Origin: Litorimonas sp039975855
GTDB lineage: Bacteria > Pseudomonadota > Alphaproteobacteria > Caulobacterales > Maricaulaceae
Length of the DNA: 64,000 nucleotides
Assembly (NCBI GenBank): GCA_039975855.1
Contig: JBDWGH010000002.1
Span: forward strand, 992,001-1,056,000
Reading direction: 5' to 3'
The notes beneath the pieces are model-generated. The model was given only the letters and a program-made list of their open reading frames with translations. It made no database searches and was not told the origin of the DNA. Position numbers and translations under genes: made by a program. Below are positions 24,720-33,338 of the stretch, in pieces (the stretch's first letter is position 1; every line of letters begins with the position of its first letter).

Positions 24720-26453
24720 ATGAGACAGATATATAAATTAGCAACTGGAGTTGCGCTCATGGCCGCCTTGGGGGCGTGCAATAGTTTCGAGCCAGAAATC
24801 GCGGACGCGGCCCTCATCTCAACACCACAAGGATCTGTACAAGGCGTCACAACTGAAAACCCTTCAATTTATAACTTCAAGGGCGTCCCTTTTGCAGCTG
24901 CGCCGGTTGGGGATTTGCGATGGGCAGCTCCAGGAGAGGCGCCGCGCTGGACGGAAACCCGTGTCGCCGACACCTTCGGCAATCGTTGCATGCAGCCTGA
25001 AGACGTTGAAGGAGGGTTTTTTAACCGCCTTATCGAGGGCCATGGCTTAAGTGGTACGAAAAACTTCTTGATCAAGAAAGCTGTTGCAGCGCAAAAACCT
25101 TCCCTCATGAGCGAGGACTGTCTGTTTCTTAACGTTCGAACAGGCAATCTGAACAGCGAAACCAAACAACCCGTTATGGTTTGGATTCATGGCGGCGGGC
25201 ATCAATTCGGATCAAGCGACTTTTCCTACTACCAAGCCAATGGATTGGTCGAAAATGGCGTAGTCTTGGTTACAATAAATTATCGTCTCGGAGCGTTTGG
25301 ATATATGGCTCACCCTGCATTGTCAGCGGCGAATCCTAACGGTGTCTCCGGAAATTATGGAACGCTGGATCAGATCGCCGCCCTGGATTGGGTACATGAC
25401 AATATCGCGGCCTATGGCGGCGACCCTGAGAACGTTACAATTTTTGGCGAAAGCGCTGGCGCTTGGTCTGTCACAGAAATGATGGCCAGCCCCCTAGCCG
25501 ACGGAAAATTTGATAAAGCCATCGGACAAAGCGGCGCGTCTACCTACCACTTAGGGCAAATGGATGGGAATGGTTTGGGTTGGCCGAGTGGATACGACAT
25601 GGGGAAAAAAGTCGCTAGCGCTGTGGGGTTAAGCAACCCAACAGCGGCTGAGTTACGGGCGGTTTCCGTAGAAGATATCATGGCCAATCTACCACCAAAA
25701 GCGGACGAAGCTTTCCACCATATTCGTGATGGATACGTTTTTCCCAAGAATGTCGGTCACGCCTTCCGTGATGGGAATATCAATGCCGTTCCATTCCTGA
25801 CGGGGTATAATTCTGATGAAGGGACGCTGTTCTTTCCAGATGATCCGCAGCCGTCAGTTTGGGAAGATGACATGCCAAAGGGCGGTCCAGAAATGGTTGC
25901 GGCCTTGAATGAACATTATCCCGGTCAAGGCGAGACCCTTTCAAAAGTCTATGATTTTGACACCGATTTTATGGCGGGCGGCGAACAGATGATGGGCGAT
26001 GATATTTTTGGTGTTAATGTTCGATATGCAGCGAGCGCCAATGCAGCAGCGGGCGCACCGACTTATCTATATTACTTTTCTCGAACCCCACCATCGAAGA
26101 AGCAAACTTTAGGCGCTTTCCATGCCGCTGAAATTCCTTTTGTTTTTGACAGTTCTGAACCGATATTGGGATTATCGGATGATGATAAAGCTCTTACAGA
26201 CATCATGGTCACGGCTTGGACAAATTTTGCCAAAACCGGCAATCCCAATGGCGACGGTCTTCCAAATTGGTCAGAATATGACGGTAAGAACTGGATGCAT
26301 TTTTCAGGAAATACTGGGCGGGATATCGCAGCCGCTGAGACCCATATTCGCAAAGAAAAGCTCGATGCGCTAGAAACCGGTCTCGTACTAAAACTCAACG
26401 ATCTGGATGTTGAATTATCTTCGGGCGGGGAGACAGGCAGTCTGAATGATTAA
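24720..26453 (+). CDS. type-B carboxylesterase, lipoprotein
   Basis: The product has 577 residues. It has a signal peptide with lipobox LGAC (Cys20), so it is exported and lipid-anchored. The carboxylesterase family features are PVMVWIHGGG (oxyanion hole), the nucleophile Ser245 in GESAGAWS, a catalytic acid in the NSDEGTLF region and the His in LGAFHAAEIPFVF. It hydrolyses carboxylic esters outside the cytoplasm; the natural substrate is unknown. The next gene overlaps its stop by one base (TAATG), so the HAD phosphatase is translationally coupled. Confidence 0.92.
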   Translation: MRQIYKLATGVALMAALGACNSFEPEIADAALISTPQGSVQGVTTENPSIYNFKGVPFAAAPVGDLRWAAPGEAPRWTETRVADTFGNRCMQPEDVEGGFFNRLIEGHGLSGTKNFLIKKAVAAQKPSLMSEDCLFLNVRTGNLNSETKQPVMVWIHGGGHQFGSSDFSYYQANGLVENGVVLVTINYRLGAFGYMAHPALSAANPNGVSGNYGTLDQIAALDWVHDNIAAYGGDPENVTIFGESAGAWSVTEMMASPLADGKFDKAIGQSGASTYHLGQMDGNGLGWPSGYDMGKKVASAVGLSNPTAAELRAVSVEDIMANLPPKADEAFHHIRDGYVFPKNVGHAFRDGNINAVPFLTGYNSDEGTLFFPDDPQPSVWEDDMPKGGPEMVAALNEHYPGQGETLSKVYDFDTDFMAGGEQMMGDDIFGVNVRYAASANAAAGAPTYLYYFSRTPPSKKQTLGAFHAAEIPFVFDSSEPILGLSDDDKALTDIMVTAWTNFAKTGNPNGDGLPNWSEYDGKNWMHFSGNTGRDIAAAETHIRKEKLDALETGLVLKLNDLDVELSSGGETGSLND

Positions 26454-27088
26454 TGCCTAATATTCCCTTGCATATCCGTCTGGTCATTTTTGACTGTGAC
26501 GGCGTCTTGGTCGACAGCGAACCTCTTGCAAATGCGGTCATGGCCGAGGCACTTACTGCGCAAGGTTGGCCCATGACCGGGCCTGAAGCTATTGCCCGGT
26601 TCAAGGGCGGTCATATGCATCAGGTCCATTCGGCCCTAGAAGCAGAGCTTGGAAGATCCGTTTCTCGAAATTGGATTGGTGACTTTGATATAGCATGCCG
26701 TATTGCATTAGCCGGCGTTACCGCCGTCGACGGAATTGCCAATCTCATTTCGCGTGTAAGACAAGCTGGGCTGCCTATCTGTGTCGCCTCGCAAGGACCG
26801 CACGAAAAAATGGCTGTAACTTTAAAAGCTGCAGGTTTGAACGAGATTTTTGCTGGCAGAATTTTCTCGTCCGTTGATGTAAAAAACCCGAAGCCAGCAC
26901 CGGATCTATTTCTACACGCCGCCCAAAGCTGCGAGGTTCCGCCACAAAATTGCTTAGTAATAGAAGACAGCCGAACCGGTGTCGCAGCCGCGCAGGCCGC
27001 TGAAATGCAAGTTATTTATTTGAACCCAGAAGGCGATGTTTTGGAGGGCGCGGAAACAGCACGCCACCCAGATGAGATTAGTCTCTGA
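26453..27088 (+). CDS. HAD-superfamily phosphatase (beta-phosphoglucomutase/Gph-like)
   Basis: The product has 211 residues. Motif I is FDCDGVLVDSE near the N-terminus with the nucleophile Asp. The cap domain is helical, motif II is CVASQG, motif III is the Lys in KNPKPAPDLF, and motif IV is EDSRTGV. This is the subfamily with a C1-type cap that includes beta-phosphoglucomutase and small sugar phosphatases (YniC/YfbT). The substrate is probably a sugar phosphate. It is coupled to the upstream esterase gene by TAATG and overlaps the convergent nitrilase gene by 11 bp. Confidence 0.9.
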   Translation: MPNIPLHIRLVIFDCDGVLVDSEPLANAVMAEALTAQGWPMTGPEAIARFKGGHMHQVHSALEAELGRSVSRNWIGDFDIACRIALAGVTAVDGIANLISRVRQAGLPICVASQGPHEKMAVTLKAAGLNEIFAGRIFSSVDVKNPKPAPDLFLHAAQSCEVPPQNCLVIEDSRTGVAAAQAAEMQVIYLNPEGDVLEGAETARHPDEISL

Positions 27089-28028
27089 AAACCGTCGTTG
27101 TCTGGCGGCGGCGATCAACCGTTAACTGCGTTACATCCGGCCTCGAATAATGTCCCGCCGGATCAAAATTTTGACGTTCACGGCGCACGAATGCTGGGTC
27201 TAACTCACAATATCGAATGCCCGTTTCGCCCATGATAGGCTCCAGCACCCAGCTGCCGTCGGGGGCAGCCACGCAAGACCCACCATTAGCCGGCATATCG
27301 CTCAGACTCGCACGGATTTCGTCAGCAAAAGGTGTGTCATCGCGCACATCAGACGGCCGCATAATTGCCGATACAGAGACACAATAACTGCGGCCCTCTT
27401 TCGCAAGTACAGGTGTTAAGTCGCGCGTATTCCGATCGCTGCCCGGCCAACCCATCACATGAAGGTCTTCGCCTTGCCCGTATAACGCCGCACGTGCCAG
27501 CGGCATCCAATTCTCCCAACAGTTCAACCCGCCAACGGTGAATGACCCCAAAGAATGCGTGACAAGACCGTGCCCATCGCCGGGTGACCATACCAAACGC
27601 TCCTCATAGGTTGGCTGTAATTTCCGGTGAATAGACTGCACCGTCCCTGTCTTGTCGATAAAGACATAGGAACAATAGAGTGAGTGACCCGTCCGATTTC
27701 GTGGGCGTTCAATGAGTCCTAGATAGCAAGCCATATTGGCCGCTTTCAACGCGGCGCACACTCCGTCCAAGTGACCATCTTCAATCGTAACGGCCTGATC
27801 AGAATAATGCGCAAAGATGGCTTTCTGTTTGTCGTTATTGAAATTCGCTCCGCCCGTTCCGTCCAACCAAAACGGATAGCCGGGCACAAAACTCTCTGAA
27901 AAAACGATGAGGTCAGCGTTTTGAGCAGATGCCGTTTCAATGGTCTCAATAACCTGTGCCAGCCCCTCATCACGAGACAACCAAACCGGCGCGAGCTGAG
28001 GAAGAGCGAGTTTAAGTAAATCTGTCAT
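27078..28028 (-). CDS. nitrilase
   Basis: The product has 316 residues. The carbon-nitrogen hydrolase triad is clear: Glu45 (SESFVPGYPFW), Lys136 (HRKLQPT) and Cys170 (LNCWENWMPL). The CWEN motif and the length place it in the true nitrilase branch, which converts nitriles to acids and ammonia, rather than in amidases or NAD synthetase-type enzymes. It is cytosolic. No transport or regulator gene for nitriles is adjacent, so the substrate is unknown. Confidence 0.9.
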   Translation of the reverse strand: MTDLLKLALPQLAPVWLSRDEGLAQVIETIETASAQNADLIVFSESFVPGYPFWLDGTGGANFNNDKQKAIFAHYSDQAVTIEDGHLDGVCAALKAANMACYLGLIERPRNRTGHSLYCSYVFIDKTGTVQSIHRKLQPTYEERLVWSPGDGHGLVTHSLGSFTVGGLNCWENWMPLARAALYGQGEDLHVMGWPGSDRNTRDLTPVLAKEGRSYCVSVSAIMRPSDVRDDTPFADEIRASLSDMPANGGSCVAAPDGSWVLEPIMGETGIRYCELDPAFVRRERQNFDPAGHYSRPDVTQLTVDRRRQTTTVFRD

Positions 28029-28098
28029 GGCGCGCGTTTAACCCCTTGAGTGTGTTAGGCCCAAGCGAAATAAGGACACCTTTTCGTGTAATGTAAAA

Positions 28099-28407
28099 TC
28101 AGACGGGTTTTCGCAATGTCTGCGGCGATCTGCGCGGAACGCGCTCCAACTCGCCGTCAACTTCCATGTTTAATTTAACGGTCGTGACATGCCATTTCAG
28201 CGAGCCCAATTTGGCAAGCTGGTTTGATGTTAGTTGATCTTGGACATGTTCCGCCAAGTCTTGAAATGCAATCTGCCCCTCGTCGGAATCTTCTAAAACA
28301 TCTAAGATCGCGCGGCGCACGCAATCATATTTCCAGCGCGGAATACGTGTCGCGCCCTCTCGCCCTTTAGTCGGCGTATAGCAGGCAATTCTATCCTCTT
28401 CAGTCAT
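28099..28407 (-). CDS. small winged-helix-like protein, possibly DUF6958
   Basis: The product has 102 residues. The pattern of a short beta start, the helix RWKYDCVRRAILDVL, the helix AFQDLAEHVQDQL, and the helix/strand KWHVTTVKLNMEVDGEL suggests a small winged-helix fold. It reminds me of the family listed as DUF6958, but I cannot confirm that. The C-terminus is basic (RVPRRSPQTLRK). It stands alone, 71 bp upstream of the nitrilase gene on the same strand. The function is unknown. Confidence 0.6.
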   Translation of the reverse strand: MTEEDRIACYTPTKGREGATRIPRWKYDCVRRAILDVLEDSDEGQIAFQDLAEHVQDQLTSNQLAKLGSLKWHVTTVKLNMEVDGELERVPRRSPQTLRKPV

Positions 28408-28499
28408 AACCCTCCCCTCGCTTCATACCCCTATAACCTCTCTGGGAGAAAATCCCAAATCAGCTTTGCGAAATCATGATTTCGCTGTTAGGGCGGGCC

Positions 28500-28994
28500 A
28501 TGCGTTACGTGAAATTTGTACAGTTTGGGTTTGCTTTGGCACTTGCCATCGCTCTGGCAGCTTGCTCGGGTGAGCGTCCGGTGGAGAAAGCGATTTTAGG
28601 AACATGGGTCCAAGACACGCCGATTTCGATGACATCCGATGGCTTGCAGACAACAACCGCAGATACAGTTTTGAGGTTGAAAAAAACTGGAGAAGTTCAC
28701 CTGACCCGTAACTTGGATATCGCAGGCCAAGGTTTACCCGAAGACGGGGTAAAAATTAGCCTAGAGTTACGAGGCCGCTGGGAGCTGATAGATGGGCAGT
28801 TAAAACAAACGCAAGACACAGCTCTGATAATGCCGCGCACATCTGATGACACAGCTCGTAATTGGGCGGATCAACTTCAAGCTCAAGCTAATGAGAGCCA
28901 ACCGACGATCAAGGACATTATTTCGGTCGACAAAAAACAACTCATTCTACAAGATACGGATACAGGCACCACGGATGTGTATCGTCGAAAGTAA
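28500..28994 (+). CDS. putative lipoprotein of unknown function
   Basis: The product has 164 residues from ATG 28500; an alternative ATG at 28476 would lengthen the signal peptide. The signal peptide ends in the lipobox LAAC. The mature part looks like a small beta-rich domain (ILGTWVQDT, TVLRLKKTGEVHL, LRGRWELIDGQL, QLILQDTDTG) similar in outline to lipocalin-like stress lipoproteins, but no family is recognised. It is followed 8 bp later by the methyltransferase gene, likely as an operon. Confidence 0.7.
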   Translation: MRYVKFVQFGFALALAIALAACSGERPVEKAILGTWVQDTPISMTSDGLQTTTADTVLRLKKTGEVHLTRNLDIAGQGLPEDGVKISLELRGRWELIDGQLKQTQDTALIMPRTSDDTARNWADQLQAQANESQPTIKDIISVDKKQLILQDTDTGTTDVYRRK

Positions 28995-29002
28995 GGGTTA
29001 GA

Positions 29003-29614
29003 ATGGGATTTTACGCGCGATATATTCTCCCATGCTGTTTAGACAAAGCCTGCAGTATTGGCCCTATTGATAAACAACGCGCAAAAATTGTCCCACTCGC
29101 CAAAGGGCGCGTTCTTGAAATCGGAATTGGGTCTGGTCTGAACTTACCTCATTACGATGCGTCTAAAGTCAGTACAGTTATCGGCGTGGATCCAGATGCT
29201 CATATTTGGGAACGCAGCAAAACGCGTCGCGACGCCGCAGAGTTCCCAATTGAACGCATCGGATTATCGGGTGAAGATATTCCCATGGAGTCCGGCACAG
29301 CCGATACAGTTGTCGTCACCTATAGTCTTTGTACGATCCCTGACCCTGTCAAAGCCTTGCGCGAAATGCGGCGAATTCTAAAATCTGGGGGAGAAATTTT
29401 GTTCTGCGAACACGGGCGCGCGCCAGAGGCATCAGTCGCGAAATGGCAAAATCGAATTGACCCAATCTGGTCCAAAATCGCAGGTGGATGTCACAGCGGA
29501 CGCGACATTCCTGATCTTATCGCGCAAGCGGGACTCGAAATCACTGAGCTCAATCAACAATATATTCCGGGACCGAAAGTCTTATCTTATAATTATTGGG
29601 GCCGCGCGCACTAA
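29003..29614 (+). CDS. class I SAM-dependent methyltransferase
   Basis: The product has 203 residues. SAM-binding motif I is VLEIGIGSGLNL; motif II/III follows with VVVTYSLCTIPDPVKAL, and the LKSGGEILFCEHG strand is typical of the Methyltransf_11 group. The overall pattern, with a membrane-like N-terminus and GGCHSGRDIP late in the sequence, resembles the METTL7/phospholipid methyltransferase-like subgroup. The substrate is unknown. It overlaps the convergent AraC gene by 4 bp. Confidence 0.85.
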   Translation: MGFYARYILPCCLDKACSIGPIDKQRAKIVPLAKGRVLEIGIGSGLNLPHYDASKVSTVIGVDPDAHIWERSKTRRDAAEFPIERIGLSGEDIPMESGTADTVVVTYSLCTIPDPVKALREMRRILKSGGEILFCEHGRAPEASVAKWQNRIDPIWSKIAGGCHSGRDIPDLIAQAGLEITELNQQYIPGPKVLSYNYWGRAH

Positions 29615-30630
29615 AGCTTGTTCTGCGCCTGTTGTCTCCGCCATTCCGACGGCGTCATACCAAACCATCGTCTGAATGCACGGTTCATCGCGGCTTGGTC
29701 ATTATAAGCGAGTGACATTGCGATTTCCGAAAAACTCTGTCCCGATTTTTGTTGTTCAATGAACATGGACTTTCGAACGCGATCGAGGCGCGAACGCATG
29801 CCTTCACCGCTTGCGTTCAACTGGGTACGAAGGGCTGACCAACTCAACCCCATACGTTCCGCGACGATATGAGAGGAAACTTGGCCGGACTCTACAGCGC
29901 CCTGTATCGCGGCCATCACGGCTTGTTCAAAGGATTGGGTGGCCATTTGCACACCCAATATCTTATCGAGTTTTAATTGAGCGCGAGACAAACGTTCAGG
30001 ATCATGCGTTGTGATTGTTTGCGACATAGCCACTTCTGAAAACTCTAGGCTGGTGTTTTCAGATTCAAACACAAGGTCCGACTTAAAAATTTCTTCATGT
30101 GCGCTGATATCTACTGGCTTTGGGTAAGGCAGATGAGTTGATAATATATCCTCACCTGAGCCCCAAGTCAGCCATCGATAAGTCGTCACATAAGACGCCA
30201 TAATCATATCCGTAATAGCGCGATATCGAATAACGTCCGAGTAGTAAGGACGAAAGCACATATGGTGCCCACCAGATGGATCTTTCAGATATTCAACATG
30301 ACCGGCATCGATTGCAACCTTTTGGTAACGGTCATTCATCGGAATGACCTCCTTCAGTGTTTCGCAATAAGCATAGAGATTTCCAGTCTGCCCAAAGGTT
30401 CCCACTCTGAATTTATACCCCATTCGCAACGCAATATTGGGATCTGACGTGAATATCGCAGCCGCATTTATGCAATCGATAAACGGATCCAGGCTCATAC
30501 GATCAGAGGAATTTTCTAACTTAGCCGCGTCCAATCCTAAAATCCCCAAAGCCCGGTCTTTTGGGAATCCAAACTTATCCAAGATATCCAAATTTGCGCT
30601 GAGATACCGATGTGAGAGTGTCATTTTCAT
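29611..30630 (-). CDS. AraC family regulator with Arabinose_bd-type N-domain
   Basis: The product has 339 residues. The N-terminal sensor of about 200 residues (the ORuR/ArgR-like 'Arabinose_bd' type) contains DPNIALRMGYKF and FGQTGNLYAYC. The C-terminal AraC DNA-binding domain has two HTH units, with the second signature SFSEIAMSLAYNDQAAMNRAFRRWFG and TPSEWRRQ. Regulators of this type often control nearby lipid or acyl-CoA genes. It lies downstream of the dienoyl-CoA isomerase operon on the same strand, separated by 342 bp that contains a 9-bp inverted repeat. Confidence 0.9.
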   Translation of the reverse strand: MKMTLSHRYLSANLDILDKFGFPKDRALGILGLDAAKLENSSDRMSLDPFIDCINAAAIFTSDPNIALRMGYKFRVGTFGQTGNLYAYCETLKEVIPMNDRYQKVAIDAGHVEYLKDPSGGHHMCFRPYYSDVIRYRAITDMIMASYVTTYRWLTWGSGEDILSTHLPYPKPVDISAHEEIFKSDLVFESENTSLEFSEVAMSQTITTHDPERLSRAQLKLDKILGVQMATQSFEQAVMAAIQGAVESGQVSSHIVAERMGLSWSALRTQLNASGEGMRSRLDRVRKSMFIEQQKSGQSFSEIAMSLAYNDQAAMNRAFRRWFGMTPSEWRRQQAQNKL

Positions 30631-30972
30631 CTAGCTACAACCTTTGTTTTTAACAAAAGTTGGCAGAATTTCCCAATACAACGATCTGATTTGGTATTTC
30701 TGCGCCACTTTTTTGTCATTATGACTATAAAGGGACTATTAAAAATGACAAATATTTAGTTTTGCGAAGACAAGCCTTCCCGATTTTCCCTAATTATAGA
30801 AACGTCAGTGGGTCGTTCACGACTCGTATAGCCGTTTGGAAATGGGGCATTTCGAGACTGGCTTTTGCAAAAGTGAACTATCAGGACCGAGAATTATTGC
30901 GGGGCGCAGATAATTCTTGGTCCGACCCAACCTTTCTAACTCCGAACACAATCCCGAATTTTTCGATTTAGA
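30631..30972. other. intergenic region without a recognisable gene
   Basis: It contains the promoter region of the AraC gene. A 9-bp inverted repeat (TTTGTCATT/AATGACAAA, 30712-30720 and 30744-30752) surrounds an AT-rich spacer of 23 bases. A 69-codon frame at 30762-30971 has no ribosome-binding site or recognisable motif and I do not call it. Confidence 0.6.
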
Positions 30973-31806
30973 CTATTTCGATTTAAACTTAGGCAAATCT
31001 TGAAAATTCCCAGGACGTTTTTGTTTCCCGGACATCATAGCTTCCATCATTTCTGCTGGAATCAACATAGACATGTTCCACACCGCAATATTATCCAATG
31101 CATCTGCCGTCGTGTGGTCTCGCGAATAAGTAATGGCGCGCTTGCATCCATAGACGGCCAGTGGCGGTTTGGACGCAATTTCTCGTGCAGTTTTCATAAC
31201 CGCTGACATCATCGTATCTTGATCGGCATAAACCTCATTATACAATCCGCGAGCTTTGCATTCTTCTGCGCCCATTTTGCGGCCCGTATAGGCCAACTCA
31301 CGGACGACACCTTCCGGCATATGATTTAAAATGCGGGGGAATGTCCCAACGTCTGCCGTCATTCCAACATTGATTTCATATATCGTGATAAAGCTGTCTT
31401 CTGTCCCATACCGCATGTCACAGGCTGTCATCAGATCGACACCGCCTCCATAGCATCCGCCTTGTATCGCGACCAAAACCGGAATGCGGCAGTCTTCCAA
31501 AGAAGATAAAGACGCCTGCAAACGTTGCACAGTCTTATAAAATTGGGCCCCATATTGAGGATGGTTTTTGTCTTGCGTACCACCAATATCGTTTTGAAAC
31601 ATGCCAACATCAATTCCGGCGCAAAAGACAGGACCTTTCGAAGACAGAACAATAACGCGGGCTTTCGCATTTTCATCAATATCACGAACGATTTCTGGCA
31701 GTTCTGTCCAAAATTCCGCGATCATCGCATTTCGCTTCTCAGGCCGGTTCATAACGATATGCGCCACGCCGTCATCTATGCTGACATCAAAACATTTGTA
31801 GGACAT
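30973..31806 (-). CDS. delta(3,5)-delta(2,4)-dienoyl-CoA isomerase (ECH1-like)
   Basis: The product has 277 residues of the crotonase fold. The catalytic acids match mammalian ECH1: Asp124 (GGGVDLMTAC), Glu144 (YEINVGM) and Asp152 (TADVGTF), with the same 20- and 8-residue spacing. The oxyanion-hole FCAGID is also present. Further resemblance runs through YSRDHTTADAL and AVWNMSML. The enzyme shifts double bonds in dienoyl-CoA esters made from odd-position unsaturated fatty acids, feeding beta-oxidation. It ends a four-gene operon with an SDR, DUF1330 and DUF2855. Confidence 0.88.
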   Translation of the reverse strand: MSYKCFDVSIDDGVAHIVMNRPEKRNAMIAEFWTELPEIVRDIDENAKARVIVLSSKGPVFCAGIDVGMFQNDIGGTQDKNHPQYGAQFYKTVQRLQASLSSLEDCRIPVLVAIQGGCYGGGVDLMTACDMRYGTEDSFITIYEINVGMTADVGTFPRILNHMPEGVVRELAYTGRKMGAEECKARGLYNEVYADQDTMMSAVMKTAREIASKPPLAVYGCKRAITYSRDHTTADALDNIAVWNMSMLIPAEMMEAMMSGKQKRPGNFQDLPKFKSK

Positions 31807-31815
31807 AAAAGTCTC

Positions 31816-32904
31816 CTAAAGTGAGAAAAGATAGCCTTTTGACGGACCGCTTTTACCGTTCAAAAGATCTTTGTAATTTTCCAATACCGCTTCGATACCA
31901 TCTTGCTTTTCTATACTCAGCCAATCTTTTGCGGATCCTAAAAACGGCATCCAACGCGTGCCGAGGTTTTCTGCAAAGCCAGCTTGGCCCCAATCTTCAA
32001 TTCTTTTTTTCGCGCGATCAGGAGCAAAGAAAAATGCGGTTGGCGTCGCGGTGCGTTTCGGCGGCGCTTTTGCGGCTTCCTGCCAGTGAGAAATACCTAC
32101 ACGGCAGATATAGGTTAGGTTTTCTTCAAAATGGTCTTCTAGCGTTCCAATGACACCCATATTACCCGACATATCGACCACCACAGTTTTTAAGTCCGGG
32201 TTCATATCTGTGATGGTGTCGTAAGTGAAAACGCCGTTATAGAATTCTGTCTCCTCGACAAACGCTTTGTTACCCTCAGACGTTAAGCCGACCACTGGCA
32301 AGCCACCGCGAGCCTTCAAACAATATGCGGCCCCTAAGGCAGTTTTAGACGATGCAGAGAGAAGTAAAACTTGTTCAGCATCGAAAAAATTCTCGTCCGA
32401 GAGGAAATCATCGATCAGGAAGCTGGTTGTGAACAGCGGACGTAGAACTGGCTGTAAATCCTTATGCGCGGAATAGCTGGGATCGGCTGCTGTAAAACTA
32501 TAGCTGCTGTAAAGACCGTGCAGTCCCGAGCGATGCTCGGCAATATCTGAAAAACCGTACTTAGATAATCGGCCGGGCTGCATGTCCATGGATTTAGCAA
32601 TGGGGAAAAACCCGTAAAGCTCCGTCCCAACTTCTATTCCGGGAAAACGCGACTCGCGCACAACACCATAACCCCATACGGGCACGCGGCCTTGTCCCTT
32701 ATCTTTGGTGAGATCATAGGCGGTCGGATTAAAAACGGACCAATATCCAATTTGATCGCCTGTTACCATATAGGTCACATTGTTCGCCGTCAGAGCAAAC
32801 GGTCCAATATCAACACGAATTTGACCATCAGGAAGTGAGCCTTCGTCATAATTGACAATGGAGACGTCGCCGAAATCGGTTTTATTTACGAGAAGGGTTT
32901 GCAT
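31816..32904 (-). CDS. DUF2855 family protein
   Basis: The product has 362 residues and appears to be a DUF2855 member. Its outline resembles a medium-chain reductase without zinc ligands: an N-terminal barrel with ALTANNVTYMV, GDQIGYWSVF and VPVWGYG, and a Rossmann-like second half with LLLSASSKTALGAAY. Oxidoreductase activity on acyl or ketone substrates is a fair guess, but the family is not characterised to my knowledge. It sits 9 bp before the dienoyl-CoA isomerase and 11 bp after the DUF1330 gene. Confidence 0.85.
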   Translation of the reverse strand: MQTLLVNKTDFGDVSIVNYDEGSLPDGQIRVDIGPFALTANNVTYMVTGDQIGYWSVFNPTAYDLTKDKGQGRVPVWGYGVVRESRFPGIEVGTELYGFFPIAKSMDMQPGRLSKYGFSDIAEHRSGLHGLYSSYSFTAADPSYSAHKDLQPVLRPLFTTSFLIDDFLSDENFFDAEQVLLLSASSKTALGAAYCLKARGGLPVVGLTSEGNKAFVEETEFYNGVFTYDTITDMNPDLKTVVVDMSGNMGVIGTLEDHFEENLTYICRVGISHWQEAAKAPPKRTATPTAFFFAPDRAKKRIEDWGQAGFAENLGTRWMPFLGSAKDWLSIEKQDGIEAVLENYKDLLNGKSGPSKGYLFSL

Positions 32905-32915
32905 GCATTTTCCTA

Positions 32916-33335
32916 TTAAAAAATTGGGCCTTCATCACAGGCGATCAAAAGTTGACCTTCAAGCCCGGCTTTTCGGTGTTTATGTATTTTACGGTAAGCT
33001 TCAGAGCTGACTGTTGCGAACATTGTCTTAGCATCGGGATATCTAAAGACTGCCACGGCATCCCATTCACCTTCGCCCTGACCGATAAGCCAGCTTCCCA
33101 TTTTACCACCATAGACAGCATGCGCACCGTCAATATTCAGTGAAGCCACCAGCTTGCCAAAGGCTTCACCATATCGCGCATAGGCTTCCGCGCCAGAAAC
33201 ATCCTCTCCGTCTTTATAAGTCGCTCGATCCTTAAACTTCAGCAAATTCAGCATAAATACGGGTTGCCCGTCCGGATGATTGGACAGGAAGGCTTTAACC
33301 TGCTCCGGTAGGGGTTCGACTGCAATTTCGCTCAT
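32916..33335 (-). CDS. DUF1330 domain protein
   Basis: The product has 139 residues. It is a dimeric alpha-beta barrel (ferredoxin-like) protein of the DUF1330 type, with PVFMLNLLKFKDRA near residue 25, then GAEAYARYGEAFGKL, and VAVFRYPDAKTMFA near the end. Proteins of this fold bind small hydrophobic ligands or act as monooxygenases; no activity is established here. The stop and the next start are 11 bp apart within the operon. Confidence 0.85.
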   Translation of the reverse strand: MSEIAVEPLPEQVKAFLSNHPDGQPVFMLNLLKFKDRATYKDGEDVSGAEAYARYGEAFGKLVASLNIDGAHAVYGGKMGSWLIGQGEGEWDAVAVFRYPDAKTMFATVSSEAYRKIHKHRKAGLEGQLLIACDEGPIF

Positions 33336-33338
33336 AAT

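Noticed and set aside
30762..30971. 69-codon plus-strand frame
   Set aside because: No ribosome-binding site, no motif, and it ends at the terminus of the convergent isomerase gene.
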